From the NCBI RefSeq assembly GCF_900100275.1, contig NZ_FNET01000003.1:124001-188000 (forward strand): a DNA stretch of 64,000 bases, given 5' to 3'. Both the position numbers and the translations under genes were made by a program. How positions within the stretch are numbered: position 1 is the first letter of the stretch; each line of letters starts with the position of its first letter. Positions 55,600-64,000 of this stretch are shown here, one piece after another. This DNA is from Lentzea albidocapillata subsp. violacea (lineage in GTDB: Bacteria; Actinomycetota; Actinomycetes; Mycobacteriales; Pseudonocardiaceae). The notes beneath the pieces were generated by a model that had not been told where the DNA came from, searched no databases, and saw only the letters and a program-made list of their open reading frames with translations.

Positions 55600-57294
55600 A
55601 TGATGGAGTTGGCCTTGCCCGCCGAATTCCGCCCGAACGAGTTCCCCGCCGCGTCGAGGGAACAATGGCGTGAGCTGGTAGACGCTGTCCTCTCCAAGAC
55701 CGGAGCGAGCTTCGACTCGCTGGTCACGAAGACGTACGACGGCATCGAACTCCAGCCGCTCTACACCCTCGACGACGCCCTGGAGCCGTACGCGCTCGCG
55801 CCGGTGAAGCAGGGCTGGGACATCCGCCAGCGCCACGCCGTCGCCGACCCGGTCGCTGTGATGAACGACCTGGAGGGCGGCGTCACCTCGCTGTGGCTCG
55901 CCGTGCCGGCCTCGTCGCTGGAGCGCCTGCTGGACGGCGTCTACCTCGACCTCGCGCCGATCGTGCTCGACGGTTCCGTCGAGGCCGCGCGAGCGATGCT
56001 GCGGATCTACGACCAGGCGCCGCTGCTGGCCTCCGACGTGCGCGGCAACCTCGCTCTGACACCTTCGGGTGAAGCTCTCGACGTCATCAAGCAGGCCCGC
56101 GCGCAGTTCCCTGGACTGCGGACCGTCGTGGTGGACGCGTTGCCGTTCCACGACGCCGGCGGCTCCGACTCCGAGGAACTGGGTGCCTCCCTCGCACTGG
56201 CGGTCTCGTACCTGCGAGCGCTGACCGTTGCCGGCCTTTCGGACGCGGAGGCCTTCGCGCAACTGGAGTTCCGGTACGCCGCGACGGCCGACCAGTTCAT
56301 GACGATCGCCAAGCTGCGGGCCGCTCGCCGGCTGTGGGCACGGGTCGCCGAGGTGTCCGGTGTCGAGGCCGTGCAGGTCCAGCACGCCGTGACGTCGTCC
56401 GCGATGATGACCCGCCGCGACCCGTGGGTGAACATGCTGCGTACGACGGTGGCGTGTCTGTCCGCCGGTCTTGGCGGGGCTGATTCGGTGACCGTGCAGC
56501 CGTTCGACGCGGCCATCGGCCTGCCGGACGAGTTCGCCCGGCGCGTCGCGCGCAACACGCAGAACCTGCTGCTGGAGGAGTCGCACCTCGGTGAGGTGAT
56601 CGACCCGGCCGCCGGGTCGTGGTACGTCGAGAAGCTGACGGACGCCCTCGCCGTCGAGGCCTGGGCGTGGTTCCAGGAGATCGAACGGGCGGGTGGGATC
56701 GACTCGGCTGGGGAGTTGGTCGCCTCGCGGATCGCTGCCACCTGGGCGGCCCGGTCGGCTCGGCTCGCGGATCGCAGCGACCCGATCACGGGGGTGAGCG
56801 AGTTCCCGAACCTCGCCGAGAAGCCGGTCGTCCGCGACCCTGCTCCTGATGTCACGAGCGGCTTGCCGCGGGTCCGTTACGCCCAGGCCTTCGAAGAGCT
56901 GCGCGACCTCGCCGACGCCCAGCCCGAACGCCCCCAGGTCTTCCTGGCCACCCTCGGCCCGGTCGCCGCCCACACCGCCAGGGCCACCTTCGCCGCGAAC
57001 CTCTTCAACGCCGGTGGTTTCGCCACTCCGAACGCGGGCCCGACCAGGACCGCCGAGGACGTGGCACGGAAGTTCAGGGAGTCCGGCGCGAAGGTCGCCG
57101 TCCTGTGCGGCAGCGACTCCAGCTACGCCGACCAGGCGGTCGCCACCGTCGAGGCCCTGCGTCAGGCCGGCGCCGAGCGGGTACTCCTGGCGGGCAAGAA
57201 GACCGACGCGGACGTGGACGGCTTCGTCTTCACGGGCTGCCCGGCGCTGGAAATCCTGAACAGCACTTACGCATTTTTGGGAGTGGAGCGATGA
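55600..57294 (+). CDS. mutA: Methylmalonyl-CoA mutase small subunit
   Basis: 564 residues. The barrel domain resembles the large subunit ([86 protein letters not shown]). The C-terminal B12-like domain has lost the cobalamin-binding DxHxxG motif, as expected for this non-catalytic partner. Overlaps mutB by four bases (ATGA). First of three coupled genes mutA-mutB-meaB. ATG at 55600 or the adjacent 55603. Confidence 0.95.
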   Translation: MMELALPAEFRPNEFPAASREQWRELVDAVLSKTGASFDSLVTKTYDGIELQPLYTLDDALEPYALAPVKQGWDIRQRHAVADPVAVMNDLEGGVTSLWLAVPASSLERLLDGVYLDLAPIVLDGSVEAARAMLRIYDQAPLLASDVRGNLALTPSGEALDVIKQARAQFPGLRTVVVDALPFHDAGGSDSEELGASLALAVSYLRALTVAGLSDAEAFAQLEFRYAATADQFMTIAKLRAARRLWARVAEVSGVEAVQVQHAVTSSAMMTRRDPWVNMLRTTVACLSAGLGGADSVTVQPFDAAIGLPDEFARRVARNTQNLLLEESHLGEVIDPAAGSWYVEKLTDALAVEAWAWFQEIERAGGIDSAGELVASRIAATWAARSARLADRSDPITGVSEFPNLAEKPVVRDPAPDVTSGLPRVRYAQAFEELRDLADAQPERPQVFLATLGPVAAHTARATFAANLFNAGGFATPNAGPTRTAEDVARKFRESGAKVAVLCGSDSSYADQAVATVEALRQAGAERVLLAGKKTDADVDGFVFTGCPALEILNSTYAFLGVER

Positions 57295-59426
57295 TCCCCA
57301 ACTTCGCGGACATCGACCTCGGCCCTCTCCCGCAGGCGAAGTACGAGACCGATCTGCCGTCGTGGGAGACGCCGGAGGGCATCGCGGTCAAGCCGGTCTA
57401 CGGTCCGTCCGATGTGGAGGGTCTGGACTTCCTGCGGACCTATCCCGGCGTGGCGCCGTTCCTCCGCGGCCCCTACCCGACGATGTACGTCAACCAGCCG
57501 TGGACCGTGCGCCAGTACGCGGGTTTCTCGACGGCCGAGGAGTCGAACGCCTTCTACCGCCGCAACCTCGCGGCCGGGCAGAAGGGTCTGAGCGTCGCGT
57601 TCGACCTCGCCACGCACCGCGGCTACGACTCGGACCACCCGCGCGTCGCCGGTGACGTCGGCATGGCCGGTGTGGCGATCGACTCGATCTACGACATGCG
57701 CACGCTGTTCGACGGCATCCCGCTGGACAAGATGTCCGTGTCGATGACGATGAACGGCGCGGTGCTGCCGATCCTCGCGCTGTTCGTGGTGGCGGCGGAG
57801 GAGCAGGGGGTGAAGCCGGAGCAGCTCATGGGGACGATCCAGAACGACATCCTCAAGGAGTTCATGGTCCGCAACACCTACATCTACCCGCCGAAGCAGT
57901 CGATGCGGATCATCTCCGACATCTTCAGCTACACGTCCCAGCACATGCCGAAGTACAACTCCATCTCCATCTCCGGCTACCACATGCAGGAGGCCGGGGC
58001 GACGGCCGACCTGGAGCTGGCGTACACGCTCGCGGACGGCGTCGAGTACATCCGCGCCGGCCGGGAGGCGGGGCTGGACGTCGACAGGTTCGCGCCACGC
58101 CTGAGCTTCTTCTGGGCGATCGGCATGAACTACTTCATGGAGATCGCCAAGATGCGGGCCGCGCGCCTGCTCTGGGCGAAGCTGGTCAACGACTTCGAAC
58201 CGAAGAGCCAGAAGTCGCTCAGCCTGCGCACGCACTGCCAGACGTCTGGGTGGAGCCTTACCGCACAGGACGTGTTCAACAACGTCGCGCGCACGTGCGT
58301 CGAGGCGATGGCGGCGACGCAGGGGCACACGCAGTCGTTGCACACCAACGCACTCGACGAAGCTCTCGCGCTTCCCACCGACTTCTCCGCGCGCATCGCC
58401 CGCAACACCCAGCTGCTGCTGCAACAGGAATCCGGCACGACGCGCGTGATCGACCCGTGGGGCGGCAGCGCCTACGTCGAACGCCTCACCGCGGAACTCG
58501 CCGCGAAGGCCTGGGAGCACATCACCGAGGTCGAGAAGGCGGGCGGCATGGCCCGCGCGATCGACGAGGGCATCCCGAAGCTGCGCATCGAAGAGGCCGC
58601 CGCCCGCACGCAGGCGCGCATCGACTCCGGACGCCAGCCCGTCATCGGCGTCAACAAGTACCTGGTGGGCACCGACGAGAAGATCGAGGTCCTCAAGGTC
58701 GACAACGCCGGTGTCCGCGTCCAGCAGCTCGAGAAACTCCGCAGGCTCAGGGAGGAACGCGACCAGTCCGAAGTGGACAGTGCGCTGGAGGCCCTGACGA
58801 AGGCGGCGAGCGGCGAGGGCAACCTGCTGGAGCTGGCGATCGACGCCGCCCGCGCCAAGGCCACCGTCGGCGAGATCTCCGAGTCGCTGGGCAAGGTGTG
58901 GGGCCGGCACAGCGCGCAGATCCGCACCATTTCCGGCGTGTACCGGCAGGAGGTCGGATCGGTGTCCAACGTGGACGCTTGCCGCGAGGTCGTCGAGGCG
59001 TTCGCGGAGGAAGAAGGCCGCCGCCCGCGCATCCTGGTCGCCAAGATGGGCCAGGACGGGCACGACCGCGGCCAGAAGGTCATCGCCACGGCGTTCGCGG
59101 ACCTCGGCTTCGACGTCGACGTCGGCCCGCTGTTCCAGACGCCGGACGAGGTCGCCCGCCAGGCCGTCGAGGCCGACGTGCACATCGTCGGCGTGTCCTC
59201 GCTCGCCGCCGGCCACCTCACGCTGGTCCCGTCGCTCAAAGAAGAGCTCGCGAACCTCGGCCGCGAGGACATCATGATCGTCGTCGGCGGCGTCATCCCG
59301 TCGCAGGACTTCGACGAGCTGTACGCGGCGGGTGCGGCGGCGATCTTCCCGCCCGGCACCGTGATCGCGGACGCGGCCAAGGACCTGCTGGTGAAGCTCG
59401 CGGACCAGCTCGGGCACCATGGCTAG
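57291..59426 (+). CDS. mutB: Methylmalonyl-CoA mutase large (catalytic) subunit
   Basis: 711 residues; converts methylmalonyl-CoA and succinyl-CoA using adenosylcobalamin. The N-terminal TIM barrel begins [21 protein letters not shown], with [36 protein letters not shown] and [14 protein letters not shown]. The C-terminal B12 domain has [13 protein letters not shown], i.e. the intact DxHxxG with the cobalt-ligand His. Start ATG at 57291. Supplies or drains propionyl-derived units, often for polyketides in actinomycetes. Overlaps meaB by eight bases. Confidence 0.97.
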   Translation: MIPNFADIDLGPLPQAKYETDLPSWETPEGIAVKPVYGPSDVEGLDFLRTYPGVAPFLRGPYPTMYVNQPWTVRQYAGFSTAEESNAFYRRNLAAGQKGLSVAFDLATHRGYDSDHPRVAGDVGMAGVAIDSIYDMRTLFDGIPLDKMSVSMTMNGAVLPILALFVVAAEEQGVKPEQLMGTIQNDILKEFMVRNTYIYPPKQSMRIISDIFSYTSQHMPKYNSISISGYHMQEAGATADLELAYTLADGVEYIRAGREAGLDVDRFAPRLSFFWAIGMNYFMEIAKMRAARLLWAKLVNDFEPKSQKSLSLRTHCQTSGWSLTAQDVFNNVARTCVEAMAATQGHTQSLHTNALDEALALPTDFSARIARNTQLLLQQESGTTRVIDPWGGSAYVERLTAELAAKAWEHITEVEKAGGMARAIDEGIPKLRIEEAAARTQARIDSGRQPVIGVNKYLVGTDEKIEVLKVDNAGVRVQQLEKLRRLREERDQSEVDSALEALTKAASGEGNLLELAIDAARAKATVGEISESLGKVWGRHSAQIRTISGVYRQEVGSVSNVDACREVVEAFAEEEGRRPRILVAKMGQDGHDRGQKVIATAFADLGFDVDVGPLFQTPDEVARQAVEADVHIVGVSSLAAGHLTLVPSLKEELANLGREDIMIVVGGVIPSQDFDELYAAGAAAIFPPGTVIADAAKDLLVKLADQLGHHG

Positions 59427-60411
59427 GGCGGTCGACGTCGCCGAGTACACCAGAGGGGTCCTCGACGGCGACCGCGGTGTGCTCGCGAAGGCGATCACGC
59501 TGGTCGAGTCGACGCGCGCGGAGCACCGGGCCAAGGCCCAGGAACTGCTGGTCGAGCTGTTGCCGAAGTCGGGCGACGCGATCCGGGTCGGCATCACGGG
59601 TGTGCCCGGCGTGGGCAAGTCGACGTTCATCGACGCCCTCGGCACCATGCTGACCGAGCAGGGGCACCGGGTCGCCGTGCTCGCGGTCGACCCGTCCTCC
59701 ACGCGCACCGGCGGCAGCATCCTGGGCGACAAGACGCGGATGCAGCGGCTGTCGGTGAACCAGGCCGCGTTCATCAGGCCGTCGCCGACCAGCGGCACGC
59801 TCGGTGGCGTCGCGCAGGCCACCCGCGAGACGATCGTGCTGGTCGAGGCCGCCGGCTTCGACGTCGTACTGGTCGAGACCGTCGGCGTCGGGCAGTCGGA
59901 GGTGGCCGTCGCGAACATGACGGACTGCTCGCTGTTCCTGACCCTCGCGCGCACCGGTGACCAGCTGCAGGGCATCAAGAAGGGCATCCTGGAGCTCGCG
60001 GACGTCGTCGCGGTCAACAAGGCCGACGGCGAGCACGAGCTGGAGGCCCGCAAGGCCGCGCGCGAACTGGCCGGGGCGTTGAAGCTCCTGCGCCCGCCGG
60101 ACGCGCTGTGGCACCCGCCCGTGCTCACCTGCTCCGGACTCACCGGCACCGGTCTCGACGAGCTGTGGTCCCGAGTGCTGGAACACCGCAGGGCCCTGAC
60201 CGACGCCGGGGAACTGGACGAACGCCGCCGGCGTCAGCAGGTCGACTGGACCTGGATGATGGTCCGCGACGAACTGTGGCGGCAGGTGCGCGAGAGCACC
60301 GCGGTGCGTTCCCTCGCCCCCTCTCTCGAAGAGAAGGTCCGACTGGGAGAGCTCACCGCAACCCTTGCCGCCGAGCAGATTTTCAAGGCGTTCCAATCGG
60401 ACACACGGTGA
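59419..60411 (+). CDS. meaB: MeaB GTPase, mutase chaperone
   Basis: 330 residues, G3E-family GTPase that guards methylmalonyl-CoA mutase during adenosylcobalamin loading and against inactivation. Walker [10 protein letters not shown] near residue 60, Mg-binding VDPSS, switch regions around [23 protein letters not shown] (Walker B), base-specificity NKAD. The C-terminal arm includes [10 protein letters not shown]. Directly coupled to mutB by an eight-base overlap, which fits its complex with the mutase. Confidence 0.96.
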   Translation: MARAVDVAEYTRGVLDGDRGVLAKAITLVESTRAEHRAKAQELLVELLPKSGDAIRVGITGVPGVGKSTFIDALGTMLTEQGHRVAVLAVDPSSTRTGGSILGDKTRMQRLSVNQAAFIRPSPTSGTLGGVAQATRETIVLVEAAGFDVVLVETVGVGQSEVAVANMTDCSLFLTLARTGDQLQGIKKGILELADVVAVNKADGEHELEARKAARELAGALKLLRPPDALWHPPVLTCSGLTGTGLDELWSRVLEHRRALTDAGELDERRRRQQVDWTWMMVRDELWRQVRESTAVRSLAPSLEEKVRLGELTATLAAEQIFKAFQSDTR

Positions 60412-60467
60412 GCGCTTAACTAGTTTGGGTGACCTTCGATCGTGGTATTCGAGGTAGAGTTCAGGCC

Positions 60468-60761
60468 ATGTCGAGGTTGCTGCTGGCCTGCGTGTTCTCG
60501 CTGATGAGCGTTCTCGGGATCGCCGGGGTGGCATCCGCGCAAGAGGCGGCGAACGCGCCTGTGCCGGCTGCGCAGCAGACGACCGTGAACCCGGCTCCCG
60601 ACGTGAACTCGCCGCAGGAGCCGTCGCCTGAAGCTCGTGAGGAGACCAAGCGCAAGCTGTGGATCGGCGGCATCGCCGTTCTGCTGTTCGTGCTGGTCTA
60701 CTACCGCAACAAGAAGCGGTGGGCGAAGTGGCGCAAGGAGCGGGCGGCCAAGAAGGGCTGA
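60468..60761 (+). CDS. Small secreted/membrane protein
   Basis: 97 residues from ATG at 60468. The signal peptide MSRLLLACVFSLMSVLGIAG ends near VASA-QEA. A Pro/Ala/Gln-rich exposed region with PSPEAREETKRK is followed by a membrane helix (LWIGGIAVLLFVLVYY) and a strongly basic tail RNKKRWAKWRKERAAKKG. A type I membrane protein of about 70 mature residues, unknown function. TAGAGT at 60455-60460 lies seven bases before the ATG, with no ribosome site, so a leaderless transcript is possible. About 56 bases after meaB. Confidence 0.7.
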   Translation: MSRLLLACVFSLMSVLGIAGVASAQEAANAPVPAAQQTTVNPAPDVNSPQEPSPEAREETKRKLWIGGIAVLLFVLVYYRNKKRWAKWRKERAAKKG

Positions 60762-60788
60762 CCGGGGGCCGTTCGGCGTGAGACAGGT

Positions 60789-60807
60789 CGTCCCACCTGG
60801 TGGGACG
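60789..60807. promoter_or_regulatory. Perfect 19-base palindrome upstream of the M20 genes
   Basis: CGTCCCACC-T-GGTGGGACG (9-1-9). A partial copy CGTCCCACAGGTGG lies at 60933-60946, between this site and the first M20 start at 60966. Two such sites ahead of an operon suggest a repressor or activator. The remainder of the gap 60762-60965 has no gene. Confidence 0.55.
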
Positions 60808-60965
60808 GAATAGCGAAAGTTAAGCGTGTCTCTCGGCCATCTGCGTCATCGTTGATCGGTCAGACCGAAACTCGCTCGCCGCTTGGCGCAGCGCTGCGAC
60901 CGGCCGTCCGGTTGATCATCATCAGCGCGCCGCGTCCCACAGGTGGTGATGCAGGATGGTGGCAA

Positions 60966-62138
60966 ATGGGTACCGACTTGAAGATCAGCACACGCTCGAC
61001 CGTCGAGCGGTACTCGGACGCGCTGCTGGACCTGTCGCACTCGATCCACGCCGAGCCCGAGCTGGCCTTCGAGGAGCACCGCAGCGTCGAGAAGATCACC
61101 TCATTGCTGGTCAGGGAGGGTTTCGAGGTCGACCGCGGTGTGGCGGACCTCGACACCGCGTTCGTCGCGACGTTCGGCGACGGCGAGCTCGTCCTGGGGC
61201 TTTGTGCCGAATACGACGCTTTGCCCGAAGTCGGGCACGCGTGCGGGCACAACGTCATCGCGGCGGCGTCCGTCGGCACCGCACTCGCGCTGCGTGACAT
61301 CGCCGACCGGCTGGGTGTCACCGTGAAGGTGATCGGGACCCCGGCGGAAGAGGTCGGTGGCGGCAAGGTGCTCATGCTGGAACGGGGCGTGTTCGACGAC
61401 GTCTCGCTCTCGATGATGGTGCACCCGGCGCCGTACGAGTCCTGCGCAGCCAGATCGCTCGCCATCACCGATCTCGAGGTGCACTACAAGGGCAAGCCGT
61501 CACACGCGGCCGCCGCCCCGCACCTGGGCGTCAACGCCGCGGACGCGGTGACGATCGCGCAGATGTCGATCAGTCTGCTGCGGCAGCACTTCGAGCCAGG
61601 TCAGATGGTCAGCGGCATCGTCACCAACGGCGGTACCGTGCCGAACGTAATACCCGCCCGCGCATCGGCGATGTTCGATGTGAGGGCGGAAAACCTGGAA
61701 TCGTTGCAGCGCCTGGAGAACCGGATCCGGGACTGCTTCTCCGCCGGTGCGCTCGCGACCGGTTGCACCCATGAGGTCGTGCAGGTCTCACCGATCTACG
61801 CCGAGTTGACCCCCGACCCGTGGCTCGCGGACGCCTACCGGCGTGCGGCCACCGAGCTGGGCAGACGACCGCTCTCGCCAGAACAGGAACAGCGGGAGAA
61901 GATCGGGAGCACCGACATGGGCAACGTCACCAGAGTGTTGCCCGCCATCCACCCGACCATCGCCATCGACTGCGGAGACGCGGTGAACCACCAACAAGAG
62001 TTCGCGACCGCCTGTGCCTCGGCGTCGGCCGACCGTGCGCTCCTCGACGGAGCACTTGCCATGGCCTGGACGACGATCGCGACAGCCACCGATTCCCAGC
62101 AGCGCGCACGGCTGCTGGCCCGCGGAGGTGCGGCATGA
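60966..62138 (+). CDS. M20-family amidohydrolase (AbgB/aminoacylase-like)
   Basis: 390 residues from ATG at 60966 (GGATGG upstream). M20 features: HAEPELAFEEHRSVE, LCAEYDALPEVGHACGHNVIAAAS (metal ligand motif GHACGHN) and a second ligand set GTPAEEVGGGK. The lid-like domain is around KGKPSHAAAAPHLGVNAADA. Closest in look to AbgB/AbgA-type p-aminobenzoyl-glutamate or N-acyl amino acid hydrolases. It overlaps the next M20 gene by four bases (ATGA), so the two enzymes are made together. The frame is open further left, but without a start signal. Confidence 0.88.
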   Translation: MGTDLKISTRSTVERYSDALLDLSHSIHAEPELAFEEHRSVEKITSLLVREGFEVDRGVADLDTAFVATFGDGELVLGLCAEYDALPEVGHACGHNVIAAASVGTALALRDIADRLGVTVKVIGTPAEEVGGGKVLMLERGVFDDVSLSMMVHPAPYESCAARSLAITDLEVHYKGKPSHAAAAPHLGVNAADAVTIAQMSISLLRQHFEPGQMVSGIVTNGGTVPNVIPARASAMFDVRAENLESLQRLENRIRDCFSAGALATGCTHEVVQVSPIYAELTPDPWLADAYRRAATELGRRPLSPEQEQREKIGSTDMGNVTRVLPAIHPTIAIDCGDAVNHQQEFATACASASADRALLDGALAMAWTTIATATDSQQRARLLARGGAA

Positions 62139-63412
62139 CGGTTCTGGACTCCCGGCCCTCGGGCTCCTCAACTGTGAAGACGTCCCCTGAGATGCTCGTC
62201 GGCCCCACCGGGGTGAGCATGTCTCCTGTGGATGATCTCGGAGAAGGCCGCGGCCCCGCGTGGCTCGACGACTGGCTGAAGGCGCACGCCGCCGACGTCG
62301 TCGCCTGGCGACGCCACATCCACGCCCACCCCGAGCTCTCCCGGCGCGAGTACAACACCACCGAACTCGTGGCGAAGCTGCTGCGCGAGGTGGGCCTCAA
62401 GCCGCGCATCCTCCCCGGCGGCACGGGCCTGATCTGCGACATCGGCCACGGCTCCCGCTGCGTGGCTCTCCGCGCGGACATGGACGCCCTGCCGTTGCAC
62501 GAGAACACCGGCCTGCCGTTCGGATCCACTGTGGACGGTGTGTCGCACGCGTGCGGTCACGACGCCCACACGACGGTCCTGCTCGGCACGGCGCTGGCCC
62601 TCGCTTCGGCGACGGAACTGCCGGGCCGCATCCGCCTGGTGTTCCAGCCGGCGGAGGAGGTCATGCCGGGCGGTGCGCTCGACGTGCTCGCCGCGGGTGG
62701 GCTCGACGGCGTGGAGCGGATCTTCGGCCTGCACTGCGACCCACGTCTGCAGGTCGGCCGCATCGGCACGCGCATCGGCGCCATCACGTCGGCCTCCGAC
62801 CTGCTGGAGCTGCGGCTGTCCTCGCCGGGCGGCCACACCTCGCGCCCGCACCTCACCGCGGACCTGGTGCACGCCCTCGGCACGGTCATCACCGGCCTGC
62901 CCACGATGCTGTCGCGCCGCGTCGACCCCCGCTCCGGCACCGTCCTGGTGTGGGGCGCGGTGCACGCGGGCGAGGCGCCGAACGCGGTCCCGCAGGACGG
63001 CCTGGTGCGCGGCACGCTGCGCACCGGCGACCGGGACATCTGGGCCGAACTGGAGCCGCTGGTCAAGGACCTCGTGACGGGCCTGCTGGCCCCGACCGGC
63101 GTCGGCTTCGACCTGCATCACCGCCGCGGCGTGCCGCCGGTGGTCAACGAGCGCGAGTCCACCCAGATCCTGCGCGCCGGCATCGAGGCTGCCCTGGGTG
63201 ACGACGCGCTCGCGGGCACCGAGCAGTCGTCCGGTGGTGAGGACTTCGGCTGGTACCTGGAACACGTGCCCGGCTCGTTCGCACGCCTCGGCGTGTGGAA
63301 CGGCCAGGAGAAGCAGCGCGATCTGCACCAGCCGACGTTCGATCTGGACGAGCGCGCGCTCCTCGTCGGGGTCCGCGTCATGGTCCACACGGCGCTGGCC
63401 GCCCTGGCCTGA
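62135..63412 (+). CDS. M20-family amidohydrolase (second, coupled)
   Basis: 425 residues. A ~45-residue low-complexity N-terminus precedes an M20 domain with HIHAHPELSRREYNTTELVAKLL, LRADMDALPLHENTGLPF and GVSHACGHDAHTTVLLGTA (metal ligands). QPAEEVMPGGALDVL, GGHTSRPHLTADLVHAL, and NAVPQDGLVRGTLRT follow. Typical of the IAA-amino-acid/N-acyl-amino-acid hydrolase group. Translationally coupled to the preceding M20 gene, possibly forming a heteromeric enzyme such as AbgA-AbgB. A strong terminator follows. Confidence 0.9.
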   Translation: MTVLDSRPSGSSTVKTSPEMLVGPTGVSMSPVDDLGEGRGPAWLDDWLKAHAADVVAWRRHIHAHPELSRREYNTTELVAKLLREVGLKPRILPGGTGLICDIGHGSRCVALRADMDALPLHENTGLPFGSTVDGVSHACGHDAHTTVLLGTALALASATELPGRIRLVFQPAEEVMPGGALDVLAAGGLDGVERIFGLHCDPRLQVGRIGTRIGAITSASDLLELRLSSPGGHTSRPHLTADLVHALGTVITGLPTMLSRRVDPRSGTVLVWGAVHAGEAPNAVPQDGLVRGTLRTGDRDIWAELEPLVKDLVTGLLAPTGVGFDLHHRRGVPPVVNERESTQILRAGIEAALGDDALAGTEQSSGGEDFGWYLEHVPGSFARLGVWNGQEKQRDLHQPTFDLDERALLVGVRVMVHTALAALA

Positions 63413-63418
63413 GTTTTC

Positions 63419-63461
63419 GGCGTCTGCAAGTACCGCCGGCAGTACTTGCAGACGCCTTTTT
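63419..63461 (+). terminator. Rho-independent terminator after the M20 operon
   Basis: Perfect 15-base stem ggcgtctgcaagtac/gtacttgcagacgcc (63419-63433, 63442-63456), 8-base loop, five T after it (63457-63461). It can also end the convergent glpD-like transcript. Confidence 0.95.
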
Positions 63462-63475
63462 GGCCTTGGCGGAGG

Positions 63476-64000
63476 TCAGCTCACGGGCTCGGTCAACTGC
63501 GGACGTGCCTCCGGCGCGGCGGCCCTGACCGCGTCCGCCGCCTGGTCGTCCTTCTGAGTCTGGGACGTGCGCTCGGCCTCGACGCGCGCGTTGTAGACCT
63601 CGACCTCGCGCTTGATCGCGTCCTCGTCCCACCCGAGGATCGGCGCGACCAGCCTCGCCACCGCCTCCGACGAGTCGACGCCGCGGTGGGCGTACTCGAT
63701 GGAGATGCGGGTGCGCCGGGTGAGGACGTCCTCCAGGTGCATGGCGCCCTCGTGCGAGACCGCGTACACCGCCTCCACCTGCAGGTAGTCGGGGGAGGCC
63801 GGGATCGGCTTCAGCAGCTCGGGGTTGTCCGCCGCCAGTGCCAGCACCTCGTGCACCAGCGAGCCGTAGCGGTCGAGCAGGTGCCGGACGCGGTACGGGT
63901 GCAGGCCGTGCTTGGTCGCGAGCTGGTCGGCCTGGTTGACCAGCGCGTGGTAGCCGTCGGCACCGACCAGCGGCACCTTGTCGGTGATGGACGGCTGGAT
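63476..64000 (-). CDS. glpD: Glycerol-3-phosphate dehydrogenase, C-terminal part (5' end outside window)
   Basis: The frame is open from the window edge, beginning with IQPSITDKVPLVGADGY and continuing LATKHGLHPYRVRHLLDRYG (the DAO_C helical region), then VYAVSHEGAMHLEDVLTRRTRISIEYAHRG, which is diagnostic of GlpD's C-terminal domain. It continues to a final helix (AIKREVEVYNARVEAERTSQ) and ends in EPVS. The FAD-binding N-terminus lies outside. The enzyme oxidises glycerol-3-phosphate to dihydroxyacetone phosphate at the membrane. Only about 174 residues are visible, but the DAO_C pattern is distinctive. Confidence 0.88.
   Translation of the reverse strand: MQPSITDKVPLVGADGYHALVNQADQLATKHGLHPYRVRHLLDRYGSLVHEVLALAADNPELLKPIPASPDYLQVEAVYAVSHEGAMHLEDVLTRRTRISIEYAHRGVDSSEAVARLVAPILGWDEDAIKREVEVYNARVEAERTSQTQKDDQAADAVRAAAPEARPQLTEPVS

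Noticed and set aside
57267-60149. 960-residue minus-strand frame opposite mutB-meaB
   Set aside because: The largest shadow frame in the window. The opposite strand encodes proteins with complete catalytic motifs and coupled starts.

Overview
The window looks like core chromosome from a high-GC filamentous actinobacterium, most likely of the Pseudonocardiales (Lentzea, Saccharothrix or Amycolatopsis relatives). This rests on the strongly G/C-ending codons, frequent GTG starts, many 1- to 8-base start/stop overlaps, a fused FO synthase (coenzyme F420), a B12-dependent methylmalonyl-CoA mutase with MeaB, ESX-associated EspC/WXG-type proteins, and several promoters placed for leaderless transcripts. 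The order trpS, dacA, SCO4848-like gene, sdhCDAB, nucleoside ABC transporter, cdd, deoA, add, deoC, pgm, punA resembles the Streptomyces coelicolor core order as I remember it. No phage, insertion sequence, CRISPR array, rRNA or tRNA was found.

Layout: 1-1.9 kb holds the 3' end of xth followed by two small cassettes, a MNT antitoxin with a wrecked HEPN toxin and then a lone membrane-protein gene. They lie between three copies of the xth 3' end, the clearest sign of insertion in the window. 2-12.2 kb holds a Tat-exported phosphoesterase, fbiC, trpS, a YihY protein, a D,D-carboxypeptidase, small membrane proteins, an LAxTG-anchored Thr-rich protein and an AbiEi/DUF559-type protein. 12.3-16 kb has a 126-base nested inverted repeat and the sdhCDAB operon. 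16.5-23.3 kb is a nucleoside uptake and salvage operon (binding lipoprotein, ATPase, two permeases, cdd, deoA). 23.3-26.4 kb has a receptor kinase and a hendecad-repeat coiled-coil protein. 26.8-30.9 kb has add, a sugar-nucleotide dehydratase homologue with its GntR regulator, and an acidic protein with an internal duplication. 30.9-33.9 kb is an ESX-associated accessory operon beside a SUKH protein.

34-39.6 kb has VanZ, a MacB-like ABC pair and a divergent two-component system coupled to a helix-hairpin-helix protein. 39.6-42.9 kb is deoC with a normal and a catalytically dead aldehyde dehydrogenase. 43-51.4 kb is mixed: a DUF1707 protein, an oxidoreductase, upp, a chitinase with a DasR-type site, TetR, an RHH/Doc-like pair, MerR plus aldo/keto reductase, a cluster of DnaA-box sequences, a flavodoxin-like gene and a methyltransferase. 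51.4-55.5 kb has the phosphohexomutase/pentomutase-punA pair and a second receptor kinase. 55.6-60.4 kb is mutA-mutB-meaB. 61-64 kb has tandem M20 hydrolases and the 3' part of a glpD-like gene.

The genes that work together most clearly are those for nucleosides: import, deamination (cdd, add), phosphorolysis (deoA, punA), a likely phosphopentomutase, DeoC cleavage to acetaldehyde and glyceraldehyde-3-phosphate, and an aldehyde dehydrogenase beside deoC. upp returns uracil to UMP. Gene calls are by motif and family recognition without database searches. Promoter and operator calls are pattern-based.
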